Assembly (NCBI GenBank): GCA_001600615.1
Contig: BCKK01000007.1
Location: forward strand, 1,022,431-1,086,430
Direction: 5' to 3'
Source of the DNA: Dioszegia crocea
Lineage: Eukaryota > Basidiomycota > Tremellomycetes > Tremellales > Bulleribasidiaceae
DNA length: 64,000 nt
The notes under the pieces were generated by a model. The model was given only the letters and a program-made list of their open reading frames with translations, made no database searches and was not told the DNA's origin. Position 1 is the stretch's first letter; each line of letters starts with the position of its first letter. Shown here in pieces: positions 46,303 through 57,606 of the stretch. The position numbers and the translations under genes were made by a program.

Positions 46303-48355
46303 TTATTCTCCCAGCTCCCTTCTGATCCGCTCCCTAACTTCCCTCAAACCACCTACCCGCCTAACCCGCCCCGGACTAGCCGGCCCTGCAATCGCCCCCA
46401 CCCCCGTACTCAAATTCATCTCACTCTCCACCTCATTCCTTAACGCTACACCTCCAGGAGAAGTCATTAACCCCCTAAGATGATTCCGACTTGGGGAAGT
46501 GATATTCGAGGCTAATCGAGCAGAGGCGAGAATCCCATTATTGGGCGAAGAGGGGACTTGGGCGACTTGCGCCGGCATCTCGAGCCAATCTTGCTTGGCG
46601 ATTGTTTTTAGCGTGAGGAAGAAGGGACAGAGTTCAGTGAGGAGTGTAAGGGATGTTTGAGCCTCAGCTGGGGATGTCAGCTCAAATATTGATGGATGGA
46701 TGGGCACGTACCAATTGATATTGGTGTCTTTGAAGATTTGACTATTACTTCCGCTGCTTCTGACATTGGTACTGCTCTTCTTCGGCCTCTGGGAGGCGTG
46801 GAGAGGGAAGAAGAACCGGCAGTTGGTGCAGAGAACATCCTGTCGATGTCAACTAAGGCCTTCGTAAAGATCTGAAGGCGATAATAAGCTCACATCCAAA
46901 CGCCCTCTGCAACGCTTTCCAGCCGGCTTAGCGTACTTCTCCGCTTGAGCTCTTCGGTCGTTTCGGCTCGGGAGAGGGAGTACTGCGGACCGCCAGCGAT
47001 CTGAGAGGCGAGAGATTGTTGAGGGGCTTTGCCATTTTTACGAGCTTTGATCTAAGGCATTAGCAGAATATCTAGCATACAGGAGTAGAATGTACGCACC
47101 CGCTCCATCATTGCCAGCCGCCTCTCTTCCACCGATCCAAGTCGAGCAACTTTACCCTTCTCGGCTTTATTATCAATTTCAAAGGCGTCCGCTAGGCCTG
47201 CGCCGGGTGCAGATTGACCGGTCATCGTAGCCTTCTTAGCGGGGGAGAGACCGGATGATGAGGAGGAAGCGAGAGCTGATGAAAATAGGTTGGCAGTGGG
47301 TAGAAGGGTGGAAGCTGGGAGATGAGGTAACGGTAGAAGGGGTATGGGCGGGATTGTCGATCGGGTATTCTCGCGGGTGGCTGCTGGGGTCGGTAAACCA
47401 GTCGAGGTGATGGACGGCTCATTCTGAACAGTCAGCTCGGTTTCAACTTCGCGATTCTAGAAGCTCACTTCAAATCCCCCGTTCAACTCCACCCATTTAT
47501 CCAATCTCTCACGCATGATTTCCTCTCGCTCTTCGCCTGCTCCACTCCATCTTCCGACAGCTCCTAATCCCCCTCCTTGACCCTTGTTGCCTATCCCACC
47601 CTCTGCTCCGCCATGCAGAAGCTGCCTCGTCTCGCCTCGCCGAAGATCTAGGACAATCCCGAGGCCATACGTGTACACCTTCCGTCCCGTCGAGGGATCC
47701 AGTGTCCGAGTTGGGTTGATAAGGTAACTCAGTCCCGTGATATCAAGATGAGAAGTGCCTGCGGAGGGAGGTGTGACAAGGAAAGGATTATCATCCTCGC
47801 TTGCTTTGTCCTTGGCTGATCGTTCTTCCGGCATCGTCGACCCGTCCCATGTCCACAACCACGCCAAACGCTGGAGCTCGGCTACTCCAAATCGCCTGCA
47901 GCCTGTTCTTCCGACAGTCTCGCGAATGGACAACAGGTTGGTCAAGTTCGGGAGTTGAACAGAGGTAGCGGTCGGTGAGTGGGGCGGAAGGACCGGCGGG
48001 TGGGTAGCGAGATGGAGCGAGAGCGCAAGATTGAACGCTCGATGGAGAGTAAGGAGGGTTTCGAGGTGTGCCGGAAGCTTTGAAGCCTGTGGGGAGGACA
48101 GTGACGTGGACGCTGAGTCAAAGGTGGATGGGCCAAGGTCAGGCTCAAAGTATTCCGCCTTGCGATGCCGGGATCGAGGGGGCGTAGGGAAGGGAACCAG
48201 TGGGGGATTCGGGGTAGGTGCTCTGGCTTGTCAGACTTTGCCGGTATGTGTTCTTACAATGAGACCCACGCTCTTCCTTTACCCTTAATTCCACTCCTAT
48301 TGGGCGTCTCTCCTGCTACCGCCTTGCGTTTCCTCGGGGTGATTTGCTCGGTCAT
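46303..48355 (-). CDS. CDT1: Replication-licensing factor Cdt1-like
   Basis: Cdt1 helps load the Mcm2-7 helicase at origins in G1. The ATG at 48355 opens MTEQITPRKRKAVAGETPNR; the first intron must use the acceptor CAG before AGCACC to stay in frame. Next comes a Cdt1-type central domain: KLPAHLETLLTLHRAFNLAL, LPNLTNLLSIRETVGRTG and RRFGVAELQRLAWLWTW. After a low-complexity linker (with SLGS/EERRLAMMERIKARK, matching the family's LLERIRAKE) the C-terminal winged-helix region appears: EELKRRSTLSRLESVAEGVW, VIVKSSKTPISIAEAQTSLT, LLTELCPFFLTLKTIAKQ and DWLEMP. Six exons or so. Sequence is diverged, but the order of blocks is diagnostic. It is head-to-head with CGR1 over 326 bp. Confidence 0.8.
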
Positions 48356-48681
48356 GTTCAAGAATCAACGTTGAGCGATGAAAGGATAATTGTATCGGAC
48401 CGGCCGATTATTGAGGAAGTCTGATTATATGATAAGAAGCACAAGATACGAGCGCCAGGCTCAGATAGTGTATGAAGTACAAGAGACGATGTATGGATTA
48501 GATGTGATGGACAGTGTGACAAGGCTTGACGAGGAGAAATGTGCCGTTGGTCAATCCGACGGGATGTCTCGGTCTATGCCGTAATGGTCACGTGAGGTAT
48601 ACTGCAATTTTTCACCGCGGAGGCCATATCGCCATCCACTTGATGCACTCGCTCTATATCTCTAATACATATCTATCAACA
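48356..48681. promoter_or_regulatory. Divergent promoter of CDT1-like and CGR1
   Basis: 326 bp between opposing start codons. No TATA box in either direction is convincing. Confidence 0.5.
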
Positions 48682-49165
48682 ATGGACGCTACCGAGCCCG
48701 TCGCATCTTCCTCTACTTCCACCTTCCCTGCTGCTACTCTGGAAGTAGCGCAGAGCAAAGGCGGCCGGACGATAGGCAAAGCCCATAAATCCGCAAGAGC
48801 CCCTGTTCGCCGATCATACATCAGCCCATCTATCAAAACACCTTTTGCGCGTCGGATGGAGGAGGAGCAAAGGAGACAGTCTGTCAAGGCTACGGAGAAG
48901 GAGATGAAGGATGATAAAGAGGCTGAGAGGCAAATGTGCGTTCGAATTGAGGTGTTTGAGGAGACTTGCTGATAGTTTTAGGAAACGCGATAGGCTTAAG
49001 GAAAGGCGGGATAGGGAAGCTGAAAAGATAAGGCTGGAGCAACTGGCGGCGAAGATGTCTGCGAAGAAGCTGCAGAGGATGAAGAAGGTGAGTCGTTTGT
49101 ATATACGATGTAGACAGGAACTGACGAAGCAGCGACAAGGCCGCACCAAGAAGATCAGCGGATAG
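48682..49165 (+). CDS. CGR1: rRNA-processing protein Cgr1
   Basis: CGR1 is a small nucleolar protein needed for 60S subunit rRNA processing. The start at 48682 opens MDATEPVASSSTSTFPAATL. The middle has GRTIGKAHKSARAPVRRSYI then SPSIKTPFARRMEEEQRRQS; the coiled basic C-terminus gives KEMKDDKEAERQ, then after a 56-nt intron KRDRLKERRDREAEKIRLEQ, LAAKMSAKKLQRMKK, and after a second intron QRQGRTKKISG. KRLKERR...AEK.RLE.LAAKM..KK..R..K is the family's signature. The second intron's acceptor AAG is inferred from frame and branch point. Confidence 0.9.
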
Positions 49166-49499
49166 ACTTTTGCCTTGTTCTCTTCTATTATGCTGTACTT
49201 GTATACCCCATCATCATGCTCCGGCTACTTGTTTATGACTTGCTCAGCGCGTATCTCACTCCCCCACCCCTGGCTTTGATCCACGCTGTCGAATGTTCCA
49301 GAGGCGAATGAGTCTGGCCTCCTTTGATACGCCGTTCCTTTTCCAGTTCTAACCCCAGATGTTTCACTCTTGCCACCCTGCCGGTTCTCTCATAGGTCCC
49401 CACACCATCCCCATCCCCTTCACATCCCTTCCCGATCCCTCAGCAAGACTGACGCATACCAACCAGATCCTGCATATCTATCACACACAACTCTATATC
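49166..49499. promoter_or_regulatory. Intergenic region upstream of the third charged orphan gene
   Basis: Holds the CGR1 3' UTR and a C-rich leader for the next frame. No TATA box was found. Confidence 0.4.
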
Positions 49500-50027
49500 A
49501 TGGGACGCATCAAAGAAAACTGGGACGACGACTCCGACAGCGAGCCGGACCCCGAGCAGACCGCGCAGGATGCGGAAAACCTCGCCACTGCGATGAGGCA
49601 CCGCAAGACGACCGCCCCGCAGACGGCATCTACAGACCCCGACAAGAGCGATACCAGCAAGACTGGATCTCAAGGGACTCAGACCGTCATCGATGCCACC
49701 ACTGAGACGGCCACTCAAGGATCCGACAGCGCCCCATCGAAGACCGCCATCAAAGGCAAGCGTCAGACGAAGGCAAAGTCTATGGACGTCAATGCGTTTC
49801 TCAAGTCCGAGGGCGTGGGTGAACCGAGTCAGACTGCCAGGCCAGGAGACATGCCGTTACCCGATGCGCCCCCTCCTGACAGCAGTGTTGGCGATGCTCG
49901 CCATGCCCTGTGCGATGTACGAGAATCTGCGGAAAGGAATTGGGCCAAGAAAGAACATGTCTTCTTTGGGGCTTCCACTCGGGGCCGCCACATAACCGAG
50001 AAGGGTTCTCAGTCAAAGAGGCACTAG
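49500..50027 (+). CDS. Unrecognised Thr/Ser/Asp-rich, probably disordered protein
   Basis: No family was recognised. A single frame of 175 aa. The N-terminus is acidic (KENWDDDSDSEPDPEQTAQD), the middle is Thr/Ser/Gln-rich, then a basic patch (KTAIKGKRQTKAKSMD) and a mixed tail. There is no signal peptide, membrane segment or intron. The lack of TATA box and family support makes this the least certain of the three charged orphan genes. Confidence 0.45.
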   Translation: MGRIKENWDDDSDSEPDPEQTAQDAENLATAMRHRKTTAPQTASTDPDKSDTSKTGSQGTQTVIDATTETATQGSDSAPSKTAIKGKRQTKAKSMDVNAFLKSEGVGEPSQTARPGDMPLPDAPPPDSSVGDARHALCDVRESAERNWAKKEHVFFGASTRGRHITEKGSQSKRH

Positions 50028-52772
50028 GCTGTAATCTGCCTTGGTACAATGGTACATGCATGTCGTCTTGGTCTGGCTGTGAGTACAGACATGTGTGCAA
50101 CTGCCGTTCTGATTTGACAAAGCTCTTCACACCATTTGTATTACCTTTCTCGCATTGTCTTCACCCCTCACGTTGCAGCTTTGCTTGTGTGACACGGTGC
50201 GCACGCACCTGCAGCAGCTGCACTCATTATCCTGTCGACCAACCGGCCTCGACAAGTTGACAACGCCTCGACAGCCCTCGACCGGCCGAGACGGTCCGAC
50301 GGCCGATATCTCTCCGGACGGCTTGACGCGCCTTGACGGACGCGTCGCCAGGCACAGTGACCGACCCTAACCATTTGGTCATCATGCCATAATCGCTTAT
50401 CTGCCCCTGACCGTCCCTGAAATGTTGAAATTTATTCGCCACCCTATAGCTCTCTGCACTCTGACTCTGTGTCTCCCACCAGCCCCAGCTGCATATGACT
50501 GCCACAGCACTGCTAACTGACTCAAGATAATGCAGAGCGATGGGCGCGACATAACACCCTTGTACTTTCGGGGAATTGTCCACAAGCGAAGCAGGCCTTA
50601 CGACGCGTTTTTGACAAGATAAGGCGGCGACTAGCTAGATCTAAGATCTGGTAACCACATCTCGCAGGCCGCCGATACCTGCGTCTTATCTTGGCTTCTT
50701 TTGAACAAAGCAAGTGAGGACAACAACGACAGAGCAGCATTGTTCACAGGGAGTCGGAACGACTGGCGTCGCGTGGTGCGCTTCGATAAGGTCGCTATGA
50801 TACGAAACAAATAGACTCCATTCCATGCATACTCTTGGAAGGTGCGCAGATGAGACAAGTTTCAGTTTGAGCAGCGCTATTCGCTTTCGACTGCAGAACC
50901 TTTGCCGCTTCGGTCAGCCGAATAGGAATTGCCGAAAGAGGTAAATCGCGAGTGCTGGAAAAACGCCACCACGATCACATCAGCGATCACAAGGCCAAAG
51001 CTGCACATCGATCTGTTCTTCACACGAGAGATTTCCCCCCATCCTTTGCTCTATGGGTCATGGGAAGCGCAAAGTATGATCATGGATATGTAGCGCATGC
51101 TGTACACTGGCCTCAGTCGCACAGGAGAATATCCAACAGAGCGTTTCCCTTGCTTCGTTTGCCGCTCCCGAACAAGTTTACTGTTTTTGGCAGGGCCATG
51201 TAAGCATCTCGTAAACGCCTGACGTTTGCCCAGGCCACTGCGGTTCCCACGCATTCGGTACGGCGCCCCCCGTCGCGCCCCGCGCCCCCGTTCTCATTCC
51301 CCCAGCTGGCTATGCATGCCGCGAAAGTTGTAGAGGAGAGATACGAAGTCTGTTTCCGTACCCAAGCCAAACTGGTACGATAGCCTTTCCTGGTTGTTAG
51401 TGTACTATACAAATCTCGACAGATTAGACTAGAACTCTAGATACCCATACCTCCGCCACTCTGCACGCTGCGGAAACCTGCAACGGCACGTTAGATAAGA
51501 ACTCGGAGACTGGGGCAGAAAAAATCGCCTTCTCGTGCCTGGCGCCGTATTCCCCAGGATATCGACTTCGACCGTCTTTGTAAAAGTCTTTGCATTGGCT
51601 TCGCTTCGCTTCACTTCGCTTCGGCACCGCGCACTGCGACTCAAGTGCACTCGGCACACTCGTCATTGGAGGATCAGCGTGAGAACGGAACGATTGCGCG
51701 ACCAGACACCTCCTCCTTCGACACTGCCCAGCAGCGCGAGAAATTAGTCATCGCTTTCCCTCCATTCCTCATTCTGCCATGCTGGACAGGGCGGAATAAC
51801 AGGCGAGCTCCCTCCACCCATTGCGACGATCAAGGAGGATTCAGAGGAGACGGGATTGATCAGTAAGATCAGCGGAGGCGGAATAACGGCGTCCTATCTC
51901 GGAGTCCTTTCCCACACCTGTCATACCTGCGACAAACCCCGTTGCAAAGGTGTCTCATCTTCATACAGCACCGATACCTCACCCCTTTCCCCTAGTTGCC
52001 ACTTCGAGACGACGCTCCCCGAGACATCACACCGGAAATACTCCCCTGGCAACCAAGTCTCGTCATTCACTCGACAATTCCTACGCGCCCATCCTCTTGC
52101 CCACTCGACTTCCTACTTCATCCACACATCCTCTGATCTTTCGCCTCGATCGTATCGTCGGGCGGCCTGCACACAAACAAGCGCGACTGTGCCATTGCAT
52201 ATCGGCGGTCATTTGGCGGTAGGGAGATCCAAAGGAATAGGCGTTTCAGGTGTGAGCGGAAAGAGCAGAAAGGCTGGGACACAAGGACACGGGCGAGAAG
52301 GACAAGGAGGGCTTGATCAGCTGTGCTGCTATCGAAAGCCAAATAGACGTGAGTAGCCGTGCCCGTTCTTATCTCTCGCCCGTTCATCCCTTTCCCGAAC
52401 CCAGTCGTCAAGTCGGGTTGAGCCTAATCGCGCAAACCCGACGACACACACAGGGTCTGTGCGTGATGGAGGCGCATCCCCAGAAGGCCCCTTGCGCACA
52501 CACACACACACACACACACATACACACGTCCCATTCCTTTGTCCCTTTGTGCTTGACCTACGTCACGTTGGAATTCTAGCCCCATTCAGCGATCTGAAAC
52601 TCAAAACAACATTTGCATTAGCTGACAGATTTTCCCTCTCTCTTGATTCCTACGCGTCGCCCTTTCCCCTCTGATTTACCCTGCCCTCTGCCGCTTCTCC
52701 CCCGGCATCTCCTCCATCGCACCCGCATTCCACAACCTTCTCTCTGAACTCTCCCGCAATCCATCAACCGCC
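50028..52772. other. Gene-free 2.7 kb stretch upstream of the PP1 regulatory gene
   Basis: No protein with recognisable content was seen on either strand. A cluster of about six [CT]T[CT]GAC-like words lies at 50240-50345; TTCGC units repeat near 51600-51630; a (CA)n microsatellite lies at 52496-52527. The last several hundred bases are CT-rich and look like a long leader or promoter, as often found ahead of fungal regulatory genes. Confidence 0.5.
52496..52527. repeat. (CA)n microsatellite
   Basis: About 32 bp of nearly pure CA. A simple length-variable repeat in the putative promoter region of the PP1 regulatory gene. Confidence 0.85.
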
Positions 52773-55700
52773 ATGCCTACGCCCCATCATCGACGCCAAC
52801 AGGCTATTCGAACCTATAGCTGTCCGCCCGGCATAGGAGGCGTTCCGCACATCATTCTACCAGACGTACACGAGGAGGACGGTGGAGCTGGTTATTACGA
52901 CTCTGTGAGTGTCTTCTGAAATGGCGCCCTTTTGTTTTCCCTCCGCTTTGACCCAATCCACACACTGCCGATTCTTCTTCTCAACCCCCGTTATCTCGCG
53001 CCCGTTCCTGGTTGTGCCTTAGTTCCTGATGGTTCGATGCCTGTTTTGCGTTCTCCTTTGGATAGTTGTCTAGATCAGGAACGGATGGATCCGAGCTTTG
53101 GAGAAGCTGCGGCCAAGTCGGCGACGGAGTTGAGGGACGAGGTATGCTTCGACCTGTTTGGATGACCGGAGCATTTTTCGCTCTTGGCCATCACAACTTC
53201 TTGGAGCATGATCGGGGCTGGAATCCAGGCTCGTCTCCCGGAATCTTACACTCATCCCACCACCTATCATCTTGTGGCTGTATTCTGGTCTCACATATAT
53301 TCTTTGATTACCCCTACCCTACTCCTTTGACCTGCCCATTGCCTATTTCCGTACGTGTAGCGGATATGCCCATCTTGACACTGCCACCATTCCTTACATC
53401 CTTTTCGAAATTCAGTTCAGTGGAGCACCGGAACTCTGGGGACGGCGGGGCTGGCACTCAGGGGTTTGTTGGGTTTGACTCGACCTGCCATCTCTTTGCT
53501 TACATCTTCTGGGCCCCATCTTTCCCAAACTGCCCATCCAGCCTATCCAGACATTGAACCTTTCTGCTCGATCCTTGTCAACCTCCCTTGCGGCTTCTCC
53601 TGGCTCAACATACCCACACCGTAGTTTGAGATTCTTCGGACTCAAACGACGTCATCTCATCCGTGCCCTTTGGTTGTTTTGTGCGCGTTCCTCCTTTCTC
53701 TTTTTCACCATCATCCCCTTTGCTCATCATTGTCTTCCTCCTTGATGTCTCTTCCCTACCTCTTCAGAATTCACCGCTGACCCAATTGCAGATCTCGCAT
53801 AAGATGCCGTACGCCGAACCCACCTCCCCTATCCCCTCTCCCGCCAAGGAAACATCCTCTCGCAAGGGTTGGATGTCCCCTCCTACCCACATCGAAGATA
53901 TGGATGCTGGACCTTCCATGGCGACTGGGCCCATGCCCGGTATCCCCCGCCGGACATCCTCCAACCACTCTTCATCCTCTTCTACCCCTCGGCGGAATAT
54001 GTCACCCACCGTCTCACGTCATCCAAGCACATCCCAATCATTCGTCGCTTCTCGACCAATGGAGGGGTTACCCAGGCGTTCAAGCGGTGGATCAGGCTTG
54101 TCGGGCGTTGCGGGCCTACCAGCGGATGGCGGGTCATTAGGGTTGAAACTCCATCCTAGTCCTGTCAAGTCAACAGTCCCACCTCCCACTCGTCCCCCCT
54201 TACAAGATCCTTCCAGCTCAACATCCACCGTCGACAGCTCCTTGCCCACTACCCCATCCGACGAGCCCCAGGACCTTCCATACGAATCTCCAAAGGATCG
54301 ATATCTCACCTCGGGCATCCCCTTCCCTCCATACGTTCCTCCTCCACGCAATGCTGCTCCTACCCGAAGCGCAATGTCACCCGCTCGACCTACCCTTATG
54401 AACTCCCGACGCGTCTCCCAGATCAATACCCACTCACATAGACGGGAAGGCCATTCTGGCTCACTCCAAATGTTTCCACAATCATCCTCCACCTCTCACC
54501 TTCCCGCCCAATCTATGCCGGTCGGAGCCCACTCTCCTATCCCTCGGCCCGCCAGTATGATCCGGAAGAAATCCGGCGAGGTCGTCAAGCCTTCACTGAA
54601 GCAACGATCCATGTCCACTCCAGATCTCACTCGACAACAGAACGACTCGGCACCCAGTACACCGGGCGAGGATGACCGGGATTTCCCAGAGGAGCGGTCC
54701 AAGTCGGTCAGGTTTGCCGATGCAAATGAGGATGCCGATGGGCTCGCGCTCGAGAATGTCGTCTTGTTTCTGCGAGAACAGAAAGTCACAGCTATTGGTA
54801 AAGCTGCCGACCCCGATCGGGCTGGCGTCATTACCGATACTGAGACAGAGAGGGATGAGGATCAGATGTCGGACTTTGTCCAATTCAGAACACGGCGTAA
54901 TGCCGCTGCGCAGAAGACGGATGATGATCGGTTGGTGATGGAGGGTGGGGCTAGGGTGCCGAGGGTCCGAGTGGACTTCTCACCCGAGTCGAGGGAAGCG
55001 CTGAGGAGAGAAACGGTGGTGATGGAGAGGATTGAACTAGCGACGGATGCGGGACCGCTACATTTGAAGGGAACGGCGATTGTTAAGAATCTCTCTTTCC
55101 AGAAATGGGTAGCGGTGCGATTTACACTGGATCACTGGCAGTGAGTTCATTTGGGCTGCGATCGCACCGAGTTATAACTGACCCAGTAGAACTGTATCTG
55201 AAGTTGCCGGTCTACACGTCACCCATATCCCCAGCGACACTACCGGCGATGAAGGATGGGACCGATTCTCATTCTCAATCAAGCTCGAAGATTACAAGCG
55301 AAAACTTGACGAACGCCAATTGGTCATGTGCATCCGGTACTCCATTGACGGGCAAGAATGGTGGGACAGTAACGACGGGTTAAATTACAACTTCACCTTC
55401 AAAAAGGCTGCCCCTCGTCGTGTCACCCGTCATTCCGGTCCGGCGCAATACAAGGTCCAAAACCCTTCCATACCCACTATACCTGGTCTGCGCCAGAACC
55501 GCGTAATTTCCCCCTCGAGTCAAATCAATCGCGCATTCGGCGTCACCGAGACGAACCGAGTTCCCACTGCCGGTCCTAAATCTTGGATCTTCCCCAAATT
55601 CGCTGCTCACATTGAAGGTCCGACTCGACCAGAATCTCCACCCATCACTGCTGCTCCCCCCGCATCCTTCATGGCTCCTAAAATCCCCGATATCCACACC

Positions 55701-56930
55701 CACCTATCCTTATCCAAATACTGCGCTCCCTCCCCTCCCCAATCTCCACCAAGAGAAGACTACCTCTCAGCTGGCGGCGGCGCGAATGCGGGCCCGTACG
55801 TCTTGTCGCCCGATACCGATCCGAACATGTCGGGCTTTGTCAATGGGCATCCGGCCACTCTGTACCCTGCCCGTGTAGTCGCAGTACACGAGCGACGGAG
55901 TAGTTGGAATGGAGAGTCTGGTAGCTCCTGGAGTTCCTTCTCTCAAGCTCTCGCAGAGACGGAATCGGAGTCATCCCAGGGTGTGGATGGCGAAACGACG
56001 CCTATTGCCCTCCGATCTCGATCGCCGCAGGGCAGTAAAGACAGTCGGGATCCCTCACCCGAGTACTCGGGTCTACGCACCAAGCGGTCAACGGGCGATC
56101 TTCGGGCTTTACTATCGGACGAAACTCCCCCTTCATCCAATATCTCCAGTCCGCCCTCACCTGCTATTATCGGTTTACCCATGATGCCCATGTCACCATC
56201 CAATTCGTCGACTGCCTCCACTGGCCGCTCGTCCCCCGCTACCGTCAGCCGGGACTCGGGAACAAGTCTGTCGGAGTTGGTGATCCAGGTTGATCCAGAG
56301 GAGAGAGGAAGGGTCGGAGAGCCCAAAATGTTGACAAACAGCTATCAGGAATTCGTAAGTCCCCCTTCAATTCCAACGTGATCACTCACTGATGATATCC
56401 AGTTGGACAGATTCTGCTTTTTCCAATCCCCCCGAATGACCCCGGTTGAAGGTGTCGTCAAATCCAACAACATGCGCCTACCGACATTTGCCAATTCGGG
56501 CCAAACGAGTCCGAACGGTTTCCCCTTCTTTGCCTCATCATCTGGGAATTCTCCTAGGGGCACACCAACACCTACGGGCCAATACGACTCGGCGTCGGAT
56601 GCTTTCAACTTTGCGCCCCATCATCTTCGGAAGGCTTCGACAGCCACTACCGAGTCGAGCTCTAGTGAGCCTGGGGATGGGGAGGATGAGGGATCAATAT
56701 CGACCATTTCGACCATTGGGGCAGAGGATGAGAATGATACGTCTTCTTCTACACTATCGGGCGTATCTTACAATTCCAATACTACCCCGAAAGCTACTCC
56801 TTTACTTGGGAATAGCCCACCGATGGCCAATTCACAATTGGGCGAAATGGCGGCTGGGTACGGTAGTGAGGGTTTACCGTGGGCTCGATTGGCTCATCAA
56901 CCCCCTGCATCCCTTGCTGCTGGACACTAG
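52773..56930 (+). CDS. GAC1: PP1 regulatory subunit with RVxF motif and CBM21 domain (Gac1/PPP1R3 type)
   Basis: By family it brings protein phosphatase 1 to glycogen, activating glycogen synthase. Five exons (52773-52904, 53079-53141, 53792-55140, 55187-56354, 56403-56930) give 1079 aa. Exon 2 is a 63-nt micro-exon (ERMDPSFGEAAAKSATELRD) in phase 0 with good GT/AG ends; the next intron is 650 nt, very long for this window. A Ser/Pro-rich first third leads to KSVRFAD (RVxF, PP1 docking) near residue 345. The CBM21 starts at VRVDFSP and includes LHLKGTAIVKNLSFQKWVAV, RFTLDHW, FSFSIKLEDY, VMCIRYSIDGQEWWDSNDG and NYNFTF: the key WDNN-like end is WDSNDGLNYNF. The last half is low complexity. A shorter model could begin at MPYAEP (53804). 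Confidence 0.9.
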
Positions 56931-57606
56931 CTCGACCGACCTCCCTTCCTTTCCCGTCGCCTGTACCCGATCTATCCTATCCCGACAACTGATAATCTAT
57001 CGCGCAATATACGAACGTCCTCCCTACCCACCACTCCCTGTGCATAGAACTCGCACAGCGGTCAGTCTCACCTCCTCATCCCCTTTCCGTCTCGCCTCGC
57101 CCGATAACACACACGCAATTGTACATCATCTACCCACACATCTCCCCCTCGCTTCTCATAGGTCTGGCGATATACACGCGCTTTCCTTCTTCTTAATTTT
57201 CTGGTTAGTTAGGGGTTTCATTCCGGTATCTAGTTATTGTACTATACTTTTGATGGGCGGAGGTAGACGTCAAAGGACTTGCCATTGGGGTCTCAAGGAC
57301 GTGTAGCTCTTGTTTGCGATTCCATGTGTGAATAACAGATGCAACTCGTTTACTGTCACCGTGACACCGTGTCTCTATCTCGTCGGTGTTATTCGGAATG
57401 CTCTCTGCAGTACTGCTATAGCACGAGGAAAGCGTAGGATCTTCTGCATGTACGTTGGTTTTAACTGTTGCACTATACTTCGTGTATATTCTTTTGTAGT
57501 CGGTTGACTCATGACCCTCTTCTTTGCTCCCATTCAAGCCAGCCAATTCCACACCAGCCCGTCGATGCCAATCAGCTCTACACGTACAGAGCGAGCGTGA
57601 TTCGAT
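56931..57606. other. Convergent 3' region between GAC1-like and PLD genes
   Basis: Two gene ends face each other. The first part is CT-rich. No other gene was recognised. Confidence 0.5.

Noticed and set aside
50615..50693. 9-bp inverted pair CAAGATAAG/CTTATCTTG, possibly ends of a very small element
   Set aside because: Too short, with no flanking target duplication found.
51856..52356. 166-codon open frame upstream of the PP1 regulatory gene
   Set aside because: No recognisable protein content and overlapping frames on both strands; more likely leader or promoter DNA.
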